From contig NZ_DS022298.1 in assembly GCF_000153805.1 (NCBI RefSeq), forward strand, positions 1,037,434-1,101,433: DNA of 64,000 bases, written 5' to 3'. Source of the stretch: Synechococcus sp. BL107. Lineage in GTDB: Bacteria; Cyanobacteriota; Cyanobacteriia; PCC-6307; Cyanobiaceae. This document shows, piece by piece, positions 9,899 to 18,943 of this stretch (its first letter is position 1; every line of letters starts with the position of its first letter). The notes beneath the pieces were generated by a model that saw only the letters and a program-made list of their open reading frames with translations, ran no database searches and was not told the DNA's origin. The position numbers and the translations under genes are program-made.

Positions 9899-10704
9899 GC
9901 AACAATCCCGCTCCATTGCACGGCTTTCACGTGATCACGTCGCCAGGAATGAAACAAGTTTGGTTCACTCAGCGTGCATAACGGGCATTCACTGATCTGG
10001 TTTGAATCGAGTCCGTACTGTTGAAGTTGGAGTGCCGCTGCGCCACGGATGTCGAGTCGGTGCCGTCCGGGTTCATCGTCGGGGAGCAGCGCCTGCGCGT
10101 CGTGGAGAAGCCGAGAGTTGGACATGCCGTCGGATGGGTCTGCCTTCAAGCTGTTGCTGATCGCCTCCACTACCTCGTCTCCGACTTGGTAATGCATCCC
10201 GCTGATGGCGGGGCCGAACGCCACCAACAGGTCAGACCGATCAGCTCCCAAGGCTTCCAGCTGCCGGATCGCTTCGGGAAGAATCCTGGCGGCCACGCCA
10301 CGCCAACCGGTATGGCATGCAGCCGCATGCCCAGTGCCGGGATCAGCCATCAGTACGGGGGTGCAGTCGGCACCGCACACCCAGAGGCTTTGCCCGCCTT
10401 GGTCGCTCACTAAACCATCGGCCTCAGGCCAGGGAGATCCATTGGCCTCGTTGGCCGACAGAACCCGTCCACTGTGAATTTGCTGGGGGCGGTGAACTGA
10501 AACGCCTGCACTGATGTAGCCGGCCAGAGCATCGGGTTCGCGGCCTTGCCACAAACGGGTGAAAAAACCATGTTCGAATCCCGCTTTTTGGAGCAGGTCT
10601 GATTGCAGGTAATAGCCGCCATAGCAACCAATCCAGGTCCAGTCTCGGAGCGTATTGAACTGGTTATCAGGGCGATCGAACGGATCGATGCTGGTTCCGT
10701 TCAT
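9877..10704 (-). CDS. pgeF: Laccase-domain (YfiH/PgeF, DUF152) family protein
   Basis: 275 residues. VHRPQQIHSGRVL (first metal or active-site His), the CGADCTPVLMAD cysteine motif and ACHTGWRGVAARIL (third His) are the signature of the multicopper polyphenol oxidase-like family, whose members include purine nucleoside phosphorylases and a peptidoglycan-editing factor. The true N-terminus could lie a little downstream of the first Met, since the first 30 residues are poorly conserved in style. It overlaps the upstream Tab2-like gene by four bases (ATGA). Confidence 0.85.
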   Translation of the reverse strand: MNGTSIDPFDRPDNQFNTLRDWTWIGCYGGYYLQSDLLQKAGFEHGFFTRLWQGREPDALAGYISAGVSVHRPQQIHSGRVLSANEANGSPWPEADGLVSDQGGQSLWVCGADCTPVLMADPGTGHAAACHTGWRGVAARILPEAIRQLEALGADRSDLLVAFGPAISGMHYQVGDEVVEAISNSLKADPSDGMSNSRLLHDAQALLPDDEPGRHRLDIRGAAALQLQQYGLDSNQISECPLCTLSEPNLFHSWRRDHVKAVQWSGIVAQAPSTI

Positions 10705-11582
10705 GCCATGGGAATGTCGCGCATCATCCAGAAACCTGCGAAGGCTTGCTCGTCTGGGCTGGCTTGAATGGCGATGAATTGAAGGCCACGAACGGAGGTT
10801 TGGGAGGTTTCGAGGGCCGATGCAATGCTTTTTGAGGCCTCTCCATCGAGATCACTCACCAACCAACGGTCGTCCTGACCGGCTTCAAGGATCAGTTGGC
10901 GACCCTCAACGAGCAAACGAACTGGTTCTAAGCCCCCTAGCCATCCCGCCATGGCGAGGGAACGGGTTTGGCTGAATAGGCGCAGGCCGGGTACTTGGGC
11001 CTCATCCTCAAGATTGGTGGGAACGGGAAGCAACCCGCTGAAGCTCATGGGCCAGTCGTCCGCATCGCGCAGAAGTCCGGCGGGAAGGGTGGCCCAAGAC
11101 CAGGCATCCCCCTGCACTTCCTCTGGAAGGGGGATCGGCGGTGTTTGCACCGGGGCGGGAGGAGGGGCAAGAGGCCCCGCCATAAAGCCCTCTTCTTTGG
11201 GATATACCTCGCGTTCCCGTTGTTCCAGCCAATCGAGGAGTGCAAATGTGCGGCGACTGGAAATCACTTCGATGTCTTGTTCGGTGGCGGCTCGTTGCAC
11301 CATGGTTCGCATCGAACTGCGCCAGCAGCGCAGGCGAACGGGGGCGCCATAACCCGCCTGAAGTGCTTGCTCGCGTGCCTCAGACAGCGCACTGCTCAGC
11401 CAAAGCGAGTTCACCTCAGTGGATGGGCAGACCTTGGCAAAACGAAACGGGCTGTCTCCATCCTCCGAGGACGGCGTTGTGGTGATTAAAAGTTCCCATC
11501 GCTTGCGTCCATCCGCACCAAGAATGGGTCTGGAGTAAAAATCCAATTCCCAGTCAGAGCCTTTGCTTACGGCCGCTTTCAT
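10701..11582 (-). CDS. Tab2/Atab2-like RNA-binding family protein
   Basis: 293 residues starting MKAAVSKGSDWELDFYSRPI, with DGRKRWELLIT and a Trp-rich N-terminal third. That pattern matches the Tab2/Atab2 family (DUF1092), linked in algae and plants to translation or assembly of photosystem proteins. VYPKEEGFMAGPL and the C-terminal GFWMMRDIP are consistent. It sits between the S1-domain gene and the laccase-domain gene with four-base overlaps on both sides, a three-gene unit transcribed from near 12817. Role in this organism is inferred from the family only. Confidence 0.82.
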   Translation of the reverse strand: MKAAVSKGSDWELDFYSRPILGADGRKRWELLITTTPSSEDGDSPFRFAKVCPSTEVNSLWLSSALSEAREQALQAGYGAPVRLRCWRSSMRTMVQRAATEQDIEVISSRRTFALLDWLEQREREVYPKEEGFMAGPLAPPPAPVQTPPIPLPEEVQGDAWSWATLPAGLLRDADDWPMSFSGLLPVPTNLEDEAQVPGLRLFSQTRSLAMAGWLGGLEPVRLLVEGRQLILEAGQDDRWLVSDLDGEASKSIASALETSQTSVRGLQFIAIQASPDEQAFAGFWMMRDIPMA

Positions 11583-12817
11583 CCGGCTGATTGTTCGTTT
11601 TGCTTGAGCGTGTTTTGAGCCCTTGTTGCTCGGTCGCTGGCTTCTGCCATCACTTTGTCCTTATCGATCAGGAGCTCACCGGGGGGGCCCTCCAGCAGTG
11701 CTGTATTGAGGCCAATCCGCCCCCGACCTGGATCTAAATCGGTAATCAGAGCCGAAACGCGATCGCCCTCGTCGAAGACCTCACGAATGGAGCGGAGACT
11801 TCCATTCGTAATGGCTGATTGGTGCAGCAATCCACTGATACCGCCGAGGTCGATGAACAGTCCGTAGGGCTTTACGGAGGCCACAAGACCGTCAACCAGC
11901 TGGCCCACCTCGAGCTCTTGGAAGCGAGCTGCAACGGATGCTCGTTTTTCGGACAGCACAAGCTTCCGGGTGCCTGAATTCACTTCTAGAAAAGCCACGC
12001 CAAGGGTTTTGCCTACAAGCTCTTGGTGGTTTTCGCCGTCTTGGAGTTGGGATCGGGGAATGAAACCGCGTAAGCCTTCCAAATCGCAAGTGACGCCACC
12101 TCGGTTGAAGCCGCTCACGATCACTTGCACCACCTTTCCTTCTTTTTCAAGAACTTTCACCTTGTCCCAGCTCTTGCGCAACTCCAGTGCACGACAGCTG
12201 ATTGTGACCATGCCATCGGCGTTTTGTTCCCGAGTGACGAGAACTTCCACTTCGAGGCCCTTGGGGAAGCGCTCTTGGTAGTTGGTGATCACACCAAGTC
12301 CAGCCTCGCTTTTGGGCATGAAACCAGGGGCTTTGCCCCCGATATCCACGTACACACCGTCGCTCTCGAGGGCAATCACAGTGCCCTTAATTACCTCACC
12401 CGTCGTACCGACGGGGGCGTTCTCATCCAAAGCGGCGAGGAAAGCTTCTTCGTCGAAATCGAAATCGTCCACGCTGCGAGGTTCGCTGCGCTGCTCTCGT
12501 TTGGGTTTGTCGTCGGGTGAGCCCATGAGATCTGCCATGGACATCCCTTCCATGGCACCCATGTCAAATCGCTCCTCATCGCTCTGGCTGGAAGCTTCGG
12601 CTTGACGGGCCCGTGGCGGAGCGGCGAGTCCGGCGCGCTCCTCCAGCATTCTTGCTTTTTCGGCGGCTGCTTCAGCGGCCGCGCGGGCTTCTGCCGCCTC
12701 CCGTTGCAGTTGTTCTTGCTCGTCTTTGCGGTTGATTTTCATCACCTGCAGAGGCTTGTTCGCAGCCTGTTGCGGCGCCTTGGGGCGGTTGGGCTGAGGA
12801 CTGCCGGCTGCGGCCAT
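11579..12817 (-). CDS. S1 RNA-binding domain protein (ribosomal protein S1-like)
   Basis: 412 residues. The N-terminal 130 residues are charged and low complexity (a coiled-coil-like EQEQLQREAAEARAAAEAAA stretch). Three S1 domains follow, recognisable by GEVIKGTVIALESDGVYVDIG near 139, the KVVQVIVSGFNRGGVTCD repeat, and GQLVDGLVASVKPYGLFIDLGG. Cyanobacteria often carry an S1 paralogue besides rpsA. The long charged N-terminus suggests this paralogue rather than canonical S1. It may bind mRNA leaders or rRNA, and its partner downstream is a Tab2-like translation factor. Confidence 0.82.
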   Translation of the reverse strand: MAAAGSPQPNRPKAPQQAANKPLQVMKINRKDEQEQLQREAAEARAAAEAAAEKARMLEERAGLAAPPRARQAEASSQSDEERFDMGAMEGMSMADLMGSPDDKPKREQRSEPRSVDDFDFDEEAFLAALDENAPVGTTGEVIKGTVIALESDGVYVDIGGKAPGFMPKSEAGLGVITNYQERFPKGLEVEVLVTREQNADGMVTISCRALELRKSWDKVKVLEKEGKVVQVIVSGFNRGGVTCDLEGLRGFIPRSQLQDGENHQELVGKTLGVAFLEVNSGTRKLVLSEKRASVAARFQELEVGQLVDGLVASVKPYGLFIDLGGISGLLHQSAITNGSLRSIREVFDEGDRVSALITDLDPGRGRIGLNTALLEGPPGELLIDKDKVMAEASDRATRAQNTLKQNEQSAG

Positions 12818-12865
12818 GAACCAACGGGATCATCGATAGTCCAGTCTGACAGGGAAGGTTTGCGA

Positions 12866-13711
12866 ATGCCTCTCTGCAAGGGAACCGGGATGGATGATTT
12901 AAGACGACACTTCGATCAACTGGCATGGCCGGAGGCCGAAAAAGCGGCAAAACAGGCTGGCGCCACGGTTATTTGGCCATTTGGAGCTTGCGAACAGCAT
13001 GGCCCCCAGTTGCCCTTGGCTACCGATGCGTTATTCGCTGATCGGATTTTGAATTCCGTGTTGCAACACCTCGATGGTGAGTGGCCGATCTGGCGACTGC
13101 CGCTGCAGTCGATTGGTTTTTCGCCGGAACACCAGCCATTCCCAGGCACGTTGAGCCTCTCCGCTGAACTGATGCTGCAGCTTGTGGATCAGGTCGGCGG
13201 TCAGTTGGCGGCCATGGGGGTGGAACGGTTGGTGTTGTTGAACGCCCATGGCGGCCAGATCGGCTTGCTTCAGGTTGCTGCACGACAGCTGCGCTTGCGC
13301 TGTCCATCGATGGGCGTCCTTCCCTGCTTTCTCTGGAGCGGTGTAGATGGTTTGTCGTCCCTTCTGCCCCCGGAAGAACTTGCCCAAGGACTCCATGCCG
13401 GTCAGGCGGAAACAAGTTTGATGCTGCATATGGCCCCGGAGTTGGTTGGTCCGTCGCGTCCGGTGGATGGGGACCATGGACCAAGCTCCCCCCTTGCCCC
13501 CCCGGACGGTTGGAGCTTGGAAGGGGCTGCTCCATGTGCCTGGTTGACGAGCGATTTGAGCCAATCAGGGGTGATTGGCGATGCTCGTTTGGCGTCCGCT
13601 GAGCTGGGTTTGGAGTTGGAACAAGCTTTGATTTCGCATTGGACGCAGCTCTTCAAAAGCCTGCTCAGCAGTGACTGGCCGCCGACTGAGAGCGTTATGG
13701 ATCGGCCTTGA
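12866..13711 (+). CDS. Creatininase family protein
   Basis: 281 residues from the ATG at 12866, which has an AGGGAAGG stretch upstream; a second Met at 12890 is possible. [20 protein letters not shown] (about 42-61) is the metal-binding ExH...D motif of the creatininase family, [10 protein letters not shown] replaces the usual GNGG, and [11 protein letters not shown] gives the HAGxxETS motif. Members are metal-dependent amidohydrolases acting on diverse cyclic amides. Some act in cofactor or riboflavin degradation. Substrate unknown here. Divergent from the S1-domain gene with a 48-bp gap. Confidence 0.88.
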   Translation: MPLCKGTGMDDLRRHFDQLAWPEAEKAAKQAGATVIWPFGACEQHGPQLPLATDALFADRILNSVLQHLDGEWPIWRLPLQSIGFSPEHQPFPGTLSLSAELMLQLVDQVGGQLAAMGVERLVLLNAHGGQIGLLQVAARQLRLRCPSMGVLPCFLWSGVDGLSSLLPPEELAQGLHAGQAETSLMLHMAPELVGPSRPVDGDHGPSSPLAPPDGWSLEGAAPCAWLTSDLSQSGVIGDARLASAELGLELEQALISHWTQLFKSLLSSDWPPTESVMDRP

Positions 13712-13796
13712 AAATCCTGAAGTTTGGACCCAAGTGTCCAGAAATCCTGAGGGTCTGGTTATTGTCTATCGGATTCAATGTGTCGAATTACTTCTT

Positions 13797-14516
13797 ATGC
13801 CTACCCTTAATGCACCAGAAGTTTCAGTGCTGGAGGGCCAGGACGCGTTGCCGGACTTCACGACAGCTGAATACAAAGACGCTTACAGCCGTATCAACGC
13901 CATCGTGATCGAGGGTGAGCAAGAGGCTCACGACAACTACATCTCTCTAGGCACTTTGATCCCAGAGCAAGCAGAGGAATTAAGCCGTCTTGCCCGGATG
14001 GAAATGAAGCACATGAAGGGCTTCACGGCGTGCGCGCGCAACCTTGGTGTTGAGGCTGACATGCCCTTTGCCAAGGAATTTTTTGGCCCTCTACACGGCA
14101 ACTTCCAAGTTGCTTTAAAGGAAGGCAAGGTTGTGACCTGTCTTTTGATCCAGGCTCTCTTAATTGAGGCGTTTGCGATTTCGGCTTATCACATCTACAT
14201 CCCGGTGGCAGATCCTTTCGCCCGCAAAATCACCGAAGGGGTTGTGAAGGATGAGTACACCCACCTCAATTACGGGCAGGAATGGTTGAAAGCCAACTTT
14301 GAGGCCAGCAAGGACGAAATGTTTGCAGCCAACAAGGCCAATCTTCCCTTGATTCGCTCGATGCTTGAAGGCGTGGCTGCAGACGCTGCAGTGCTCCATA
14401 TGGAGAAAGAGGACTTGATCGAAGACTTCTTGATCGCGTATCAGGAAGCTCTGAACGAGATCGGTTTTAGTTCCAGAGATATCGCCAAAATGGCTGCTGC
14501 CGCTTTGGCGATTTGA
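13797..14516 (+). CDS. ado: Aldehyde-deformylating oxygenase
   Basis: 239 residues starting [18 protein letters not shown]. It is a ferritin-like di-iron protein: [11 protein letters not shown] and MEMKHMKGF carry the first Glu/ExxH ligands, and [16 protein letters not shown] the second set. Length and sequence match cyanobacterial ADO, which converts fatty aldehydes to alkanes or alkenes and formate. The next gene encodes the acyl-ACP reductase that supplies the aldehyde, forming the usual two-gene alkane pathway. Confidence 0.96.
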   Translation: MPTLNAPEVSVLEGQDALPDFTTAEYKDAYSRINAIVIEGEQEAHDNYISLGTLIPEQAEELSRLARMEMKHMKGFTACARNLGVEADMPFAKEFFGPLHGNFQVALKEGKVVTCLLIQALLIEAFAISAYHIYIPVADPFARKITEGVVKDEYTHLNYGQEWLKANFEASKDEMFAANKANLPLIRSMLEGVAADAAVLHMEKEDLIEDFLIAYQEALNEIGFSSRDIAKMAAAALAI

Positions 14517-14627
14517 CCTTCCCCGTCTTTTGTGACCGGTGATCAGTCACGTTCGTTGTGATTGATACCGGTTGCCGTGGGACCATGGGATCTAGCAAGC
14601 GTCCCTTCGGGAACTCAGAGACAGGAC

Positions 14628-15668
14628 ATGTTTGGTCTGATCGGACATTCAACGAGTTTTGAGGCGGCTCGCCGCAAGGCGTTGGAGCTCGGGTTCGATC
14701 ACATCGCCGATGGTGATCTTGATGTTTGGTGTAGTGCTCCCCCACAGCTTGTGGAGCATGTGGAGGTCACAAGTCCTGCAGGCATCACGATCGAAGGCGC
14801 GTACATCGATTCCTGCTTCGTTCCCGAAATGCTGAGTCGTTTTAAAACGGCCCGTCGCAAGGTTCTTAATGCCATGGAGTTGGCCCAGAAAAAGGGCATC
14901 AACATCACGGCTCTAGGGGGATTTACCTCAATTATTTTCGAAAATTTCAACCTGCTGCAGCATCAAACCATTCGCAGCACCACCTTGGATTGGCAGCGTT
15001 TCACTACCGGTAATACCCATACCGCTTGGGTGATTTGCCGTCAGGTTGAGAACAATGCACCCAGCCTGGGGATCGATCTCAAGACGGCCAAGGTTGCTGT
15101 TGTCGGGGCGACGGGAGATATCGGCAGTGCAGTTTGTCGTTGGTTATCAGCTCGCACCAATGTGGGCGAACTTCTCCTCGTGGCCCGACAGCCTCAACCC
15201 CTGGCCGATCTTCAATCGGAACTTGGTGGTGGTCGCATCCTTGCCTTGAGCGATGCCCTTTCGGAGGCTGATGTGGTGGTTTGGGTGGCGAGTATGCCGC
15301 GCACCTTGGAAATCGATAACAACAGCCTGAAGAAGCCGTGCTTGATGATTGATGGCGGGTATCCCAAAAACCTCGATTCAAAAGTGGCTGGGGGAGGGAT
15401 CCATGTTCTCAAGGGTGGGATCGTGGAGTTCTGCAGGGATATCGGTTGGTCGATGATGGAAATCGCTGAAATGGAAAACCCTCAGCGACAAATGTTTGCT
15501 TGTTTTGCGGAGGCGATGTTGCTCGAGTTCGAGCGTTGCCACACCAATTTCAGCTGGGGTCGTAACAACATCACCCTGGAAAAGATGGACTTCATTGGCG
15601 CGGCCTCCGTCCGCCACGGCTTCTCAACCCTCAACCTCAAAACGAACCTTCAGGCCGCTGCCGCCTGA
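14628..15668 (+). CDS. aar: Long-chain acyl-ACP reductase
   Basis: 346 residues from [18 protein letters not shown]; the open frame starts earlier, but this Met matches the family. The NADPH-binding motif is [13 protein letters not shown] (about 155-167). A Cys at residue 292 (FACFAEAM) probably corresponds to the acyl-accepting cysteine reported near residue 294 in Synechococcus elongatus AAR; that equivalence is my inference. It reduces acyl-ACP to fatty aldehyde for ADO. accA follows 16 bases later, tying alkane synthesis to fatty acid supply. Confidence 0.95.
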   Translation: MFGLIGHSTSFEAARRKALELGFDHIADGDLDVWCSAPPQLVEHVEVTSPAGITIEGAYIDSCFVPEMLSRFKTARRKVLNAMELAQKKGINITALGGFTSIIFENFNLLQHQTIRSTTLDWQRFTTGNTHTAWVICRQVENNAPSLGIDLKTAKVAVVGATGDIGSAVCRWLSARTNVGELLLVARQPQPLADLQSELGGGRILALSDALSEADVVVWVASMPRTLEIDNNSLKKPCLMIDGGYPKNLDSKVAGGGIHVLKGGIVEFCRDIGWSMMEIAEMENPQRQMFACFAEAMLLEFERCHTNFSWGRNNITLEKMDFIGAASVRHGFSTLNLKTNLQAAAA

Positions 15669-15684
15669 ACTCCTCCCCAATCCC

Positions 15685-16674
15685 ATGCCCCGTCGTCCCT
15701 TACTCGAGTTCGAGAAGCCTCTGGTGGAGCTAGAGCAGCAGATCGAACAAATCCGCCAGCTTGCACGCGATTCCGAAGTCGACGTCACCCAACAGCTGCA
15801 ACAGCTCGAATCCCTCGCATCGAGACGACGGCAGGAGATTTTTCAGGGATTAACCCCAGCCCAGAAGATTCAAGTTGCTCGTCACCCTCATCGGCCGAGC
15901 ACGCTGGACTTCATTCAGATGTTTTGCGACGACTTCGTTGAACTCCATGGAGACCGTCGGGGTAACGATGATCAGGCCCTGATTGGTGGCGTGGGTCGAT
16001 TAGGGGATCGTGCTGTCCTTCTGCTTGGGCATCAGAAGGGGCGCGATACCAAAGAAAATGTGGCACGCAACTTCGGCATGGCCACCCCCGGTGGATACCG
16101 CAAGGCCATGCGCCTGATGGAACATGCCGATCGGTTTCGGTTGCCGATTCTTACCTTCATCGACACTCCAGGAGCCTATGCAGGCCTCCAGGCCGAAGAG
16201 CAAGGGCAGGGGGAAGCCATCGCAGTGAATCTGCGGGATATGTTTGGTTTGCGCGTTCCTGTGATCGCCACGGTGATTGGTGAGGGCGGCTCTGGTGGTG
16301 CCTTGGGAATTGGCGTTGCCGATCGTTTGCTGATGTTTGAGCACAGCGTTTACACCGTTGCCAGTCCAGAAGCCTGCGCATCCATCCTTTGGAGAGATGC
16401 GGCGAAGGCCCCTGATGCTGCTGCTGCCCTAAAGATTACGGGCCGAGATTTGTTGGAACTGGGTGTGGTGGATGAAGTGCTTGACGAGCCATCCGGAGGA
16501 AATAATTGGGCGCCGTTGGAGGCTGGTCAAACCCTTCGCGCGGCCCTCGAACGCCACCTCAGCGAACTGCTCATGCTTTCAGAACAAGAGCTTCGAGACG
16601 CGCGTTACACGAAATTCCGCGCAATGGGGCGTTTTGCTGAGGAAATGTCACAGGAATTTGATGATATCGCTTAG
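15685..16674 (+). CDS. accA: Acetyl-CoA carboxylase carboxyltransferase, alpha subunit
   Basis: 329 residues from [20 protein letters not shown]. The N-terminal coiled-coil-like part is followed by the crotonase-fold carboxyltransferase domain with [21 protein letters not shown] and [17 protein letters not shown], both strongly conserved. It transfers the carboxyl group from biotin to acetyl-CoA with AccD, producing malonyl-CoA. The ado-aar-accA order is typical for marine Synechococcus. Confidence 0.97.
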   Translation: MPRRPLLEFEKPLVELEQQIEQIRQLARDSEVDVTQQLQQLESLASRRRQEIFQGLTPAQKIQVARHPHRPSTLDFIQMFCDDFVELHGDRRGNDDQALIGGVGRLGDRAVLLLGHQKGRDTKENVARNFGMATPGGYRKAMRLMEHADRFRLPILTFIDTPGAYAGLQAEEQGQGEAIAVNLRDMFGLRVPVIATVIGEGGSGGALGIGVADRLLMFEHSVYTVASPEACASILWRDAAKAPDAAAALKITGRDLLELGVVDEVLDEPSGGNNWAPLEAGQTLRAALERHLSELLMLSEQELRDARYTKFRAMGRFAEEMSQEFDDIA

Positions 16675-16698
16675 GATATCTTCGTTCGCTAACAGCGT

Positions 16699-17406
16699 TT
16701 GCCAACGGCATTAATCACTGGGGCCAGTCGAGGCATTGGGCGCCGCACCGCGGAGCTCCTGTCTGAGCGAGGCTGGAACCTGTTGTTAACGGCACGCAGC
16801 GGTCATGACCTTGAAGACCTCGCAACTCGCTTGCGAACTTCGAGTCAGGTTGTTGCAACTGCTGCAGTTGACCTCACCAGCCCTTCCGAGATCCAGCCTG
16901 CATTTGCAAGGTTGATTTCGGAGGGCGAGCCGCCCTCTGTGTTGATTAACAATGCAGGTGCTGCCTACACCGGTGATCTCTTGGCAATGCCCTTAGAGCG
17001 TTGGCAATGGTTGCTTCAGCTGAATCTCACCAGCGTGATGCAGGTTTGTTCGGCTGTGGTTCCTTCCATGCGTTCGCGGGGAGGCTTGGTGATCAACGTG
17101 AGTAGCCATGCTGCTCGTAATGCATTCCCTCAATGGGGTGCTTACTGCATTACCAAGGCCGCTCTGGCCAGTTTCACGCGCTGCTTAGCTGAAGAAGAGC
17201 GTGATCAAGGCATTCGTGCCTGCACGCTCACCCTCGGTGCGGTGAATACCCCTCTGTGGGATGCAGAAACCGTACAAAGCGATTTCGATCGTCGTGCCAT
17301 GCTCACCGTCGATCAAGCGGCTGATGCTTTGGTGAACTTGGCAGAGCAACCCTCGAACCAAGTGATCGAAGACCTAACACTTATGCCGGCTGCCGGCGCC
17401 TTTTAA
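16699..17406 (+). CDS. Short-chain dehydrogenase/reductase
   Basis: 235 residues from a TTG start. The N-terminal cofactor motif TGASRGIG, the NNAG motif in VLINNAGAAYTG, the catalytic Ser in VINVSSHAAR and the YxxxK in YCITKAAL are all present, so it should be an active classical SDR. No substrate-specific feature is visible. The end of accA lies 24 bases upstream and folE starts 9 bases downstream, so it likely shares their transcript. Confidence 0.9.
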   Translation: MPTALITGASRGIGRRTAELLSERGWNLLLTARSGHDLEDLATRLRTSSQVVATAAVDLTSPSEIQPAFARLISEGEPPSVLINNAGAAYTGDLLAMPLERWQWLLQLNLTSVMQVCSAVVPSMRSRGGLVINVSSHAARNAFPQWGAYCITKAALASFTRCLAEEERDQGIRACTLTLGAVNTPLWDAETVQSDFDRRAMLTVDQAADALVNLAEQPSNQVIEDLTLMPAAGAF

Positions 17407-17415
17407 ACGATCGTT

Positions 17416-18171
17416 ATGACCACAACCGTCCCCTTCGTTTCCCGCGGCGCTGCTCTCAGCAACGGCAATGGCAACGCATCACTCCATCCCGATCTTGCTT
17501 CGAAGATCCGCGAACGTCTCCAGAACGCTGGCGTTCCATTCCTCGCGAATGACAACATCTCCGATCACTTAGAGCCGGGTGAATTGTCTCTTCTTGAGAT
17601 TGAGGTGGCCGACAAGGTGCGTGATTTGCTGCGCACTCTTGTGATTGATATCGATAACGATCACAACACCAGTGAGACTGCTGAGCGTGTCGCTCGGATG
17701 TATCTCCACGAAGTTTTTAAAGGTCGTTATCACCCTCAGCCAAAAGTTGCCAGCTTCCCCAATGTGAAGCAGCTTGATGAGATTTATACCGTGGGACCAA
17801 TCACGGTTCGATCCGCCTGCTCACACCACCTTGTTCCCATCATGGGTAATTGCTGGATTGGAATTAAGCCTGGAGTTCGCGTTATCGGATTGTCCAAATT
17901 CACCCGGGTGGCTGATTGGGTTTTCTCACGTCCTCACATCCAAGAAGAGGCCGTGATGATCCTCGCCGATGAGATCGAAAAGCTCTGTGAGCCCCAGGGT
18001 CTCGGCATCATCATCAAAGCTCAGCACTACTGCATGAAGTGGCGTGGTGTGAAAGAGCCTCAAACCAGCATGGTGAATTCTGTGGTTCGCGGCGATTTCC
18101 GTCACGATTCCAGCCTTAAGCAAGAATTCTTCGAATTGGTTCGTCAGCAAGAAGCCTTGTTGAGTTCTTAA
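17416..18171 (+). CDS. folE: GTP cyclohydrolase I
   Basis: 251 residues. The catalytic core has RVARMYLHEVFKGRY, the zinc-binding SACSHHLVPIMG (Cys and two His) and GLSKFTRVADWVFSRPHIQE, with the second zinc Cys in the conserved C-terminal region. It converts GTP to dihydroneopterin triphosphate, the entry to folate and other pterins. The first 40 residues are a variable extension. A strong bidirectional hairpin follows at 18205-18244. Confidence 0.95.
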   Translation: MTTTVPFVSRGAALSNGNGNASLHPDLASKIRERLQNAGVPFLANDNISDHLEPGELSLLEIEVADKVRDLLRTLVIDIDNDHNTSETAERVARMYLHEVFKGRYHPQPKVASFPNVKQLDEIYTVGPITVRSACSHHLVPIMGNCWIGIKPGVRVIGLSKFTRVADWVFSRPHIQEEAVMILADEIEKLCEPQGLGIIIKAQHYCMKWRGVKEPQTSMVNSVVRGDFRHDSSLKQEFFELVRQQEALLSS

Positions 18172-18202
18172 TTCAAGTTCTCGTCGCCTCTAAGGCCCCT
18201 TT

Positions 18203-18874
18203 TTAAAGACCTTGTGAATGCTGTATAGCTTCCACAAGGTCTTTTACTTTTTGGAGATCCTTCCAGCCGGGTTTGATTTCAAGCCTGCTGGAGGCATCGA
18301 GCCCATCGGGTGAAACATCCTTCAAAAGCTCTGGAATCCATTCGGCACTGATGCCACCAGCCAGCCACCAGGCAACGTCGTGGTTTTGGTTTGAAATCCA
18401 GTCCAACGGAATGCGATGGCCCGTACCACCGAGTTGCTTGGGGTTCCAAGCATCAAGAAGTAGGGCATCAACCGAGCCCACGTAATGCTTTGCAGTCGTT
18501 ACATCGTTAGCTTCACGCAGCCTTAAGGCTTTCCACCAGGCAATGTCTGGTCGCCATTCTCGAAGCGCTGCACACCGTGCGGGCGTTTCGTTGCCATGCA
18601 GCTGAACAACCGTGGGATGACCCTCTCTAGCCAAAGCGTCCTCTAGATCCGTGGGGTTGGGATCGGCCACAACCCACACCCGTTTGATCGATGGGTGGTG
18701 CAAGGCGAGGGCCGAAAAAATCTCTCGCCGTCTTGCGGATTCGACGAACCGCGCGGTGTTTGCAACACCAATCACTCCGATGGCCTGAACATCCATGGCG
18801 GCGATCGCCAAGGCCTGTTCAACGTCCGTGAGCCCACAAATCTTGAGGGCTGGCGTGGTGAGAGTGTCGCTCAC
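18203..18874 (-). CDS. trpF: Phosphoribosylanthranilate isomerase
   Basis: 223 residues. LKICGLTDVEQA (about 10-21) carries the catalytic Cys, and VQLHGNETP plus LLDAWNPKQLGGTGHRIPLDW and GLDASSRLEIKPGWKD are the conserved phosphate-binding parts of the TIM barrel. It catalyses the third step of tryptophan synthesis. It converges on folE with a 31-bp gap. Its last codons form one arm of a terminator hairpin. Confidence 0.96.
   Translation of the reverse strand: MSDTLTTPALKICGLTDVEQALAIAAMDVQAIGVIGVANTARFVESARRREIFSALALHHPSIKRVWVVADPNPTDLEDALAREGHPTVVQLHGNETPARCAALREWRPDIAWWKALRLREANDVTTAKHYVGSVDALLLDAWNPKQLGGTGHRIPLDWISNQNHDVAWWLAGGISAEWIPELLKDVSPDGLDASSRLEIKPGWKDLQKVKDLVEAIQHSQGL
18205..18244. 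terminator. Bidirectional terminator hairpin inside the trpF 3' end
   Basis: A perfect 12-bp inverted repeat (AAAGACCTTGTG at 18205-18216 and CACAAGGTCTTT at 18233-18244) with a 16-base loop. Plus-strand transcription from folE meets it followed by TTTTACTTTTT-like bases; minus-strand transcription from trpF meets it followed by AAA/TTT-rich bases. It can therefore end both convergent transcripts while also coding for the trpF C-terminus. Confidence 0.75.
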
Positions 18875-18943
18875 AGAGGCTGCCGTGTTCTCTCCCTAGG
18901 ATCATGGATAACAGTCGTTGCTGCGACACACACGTCGGAATGA

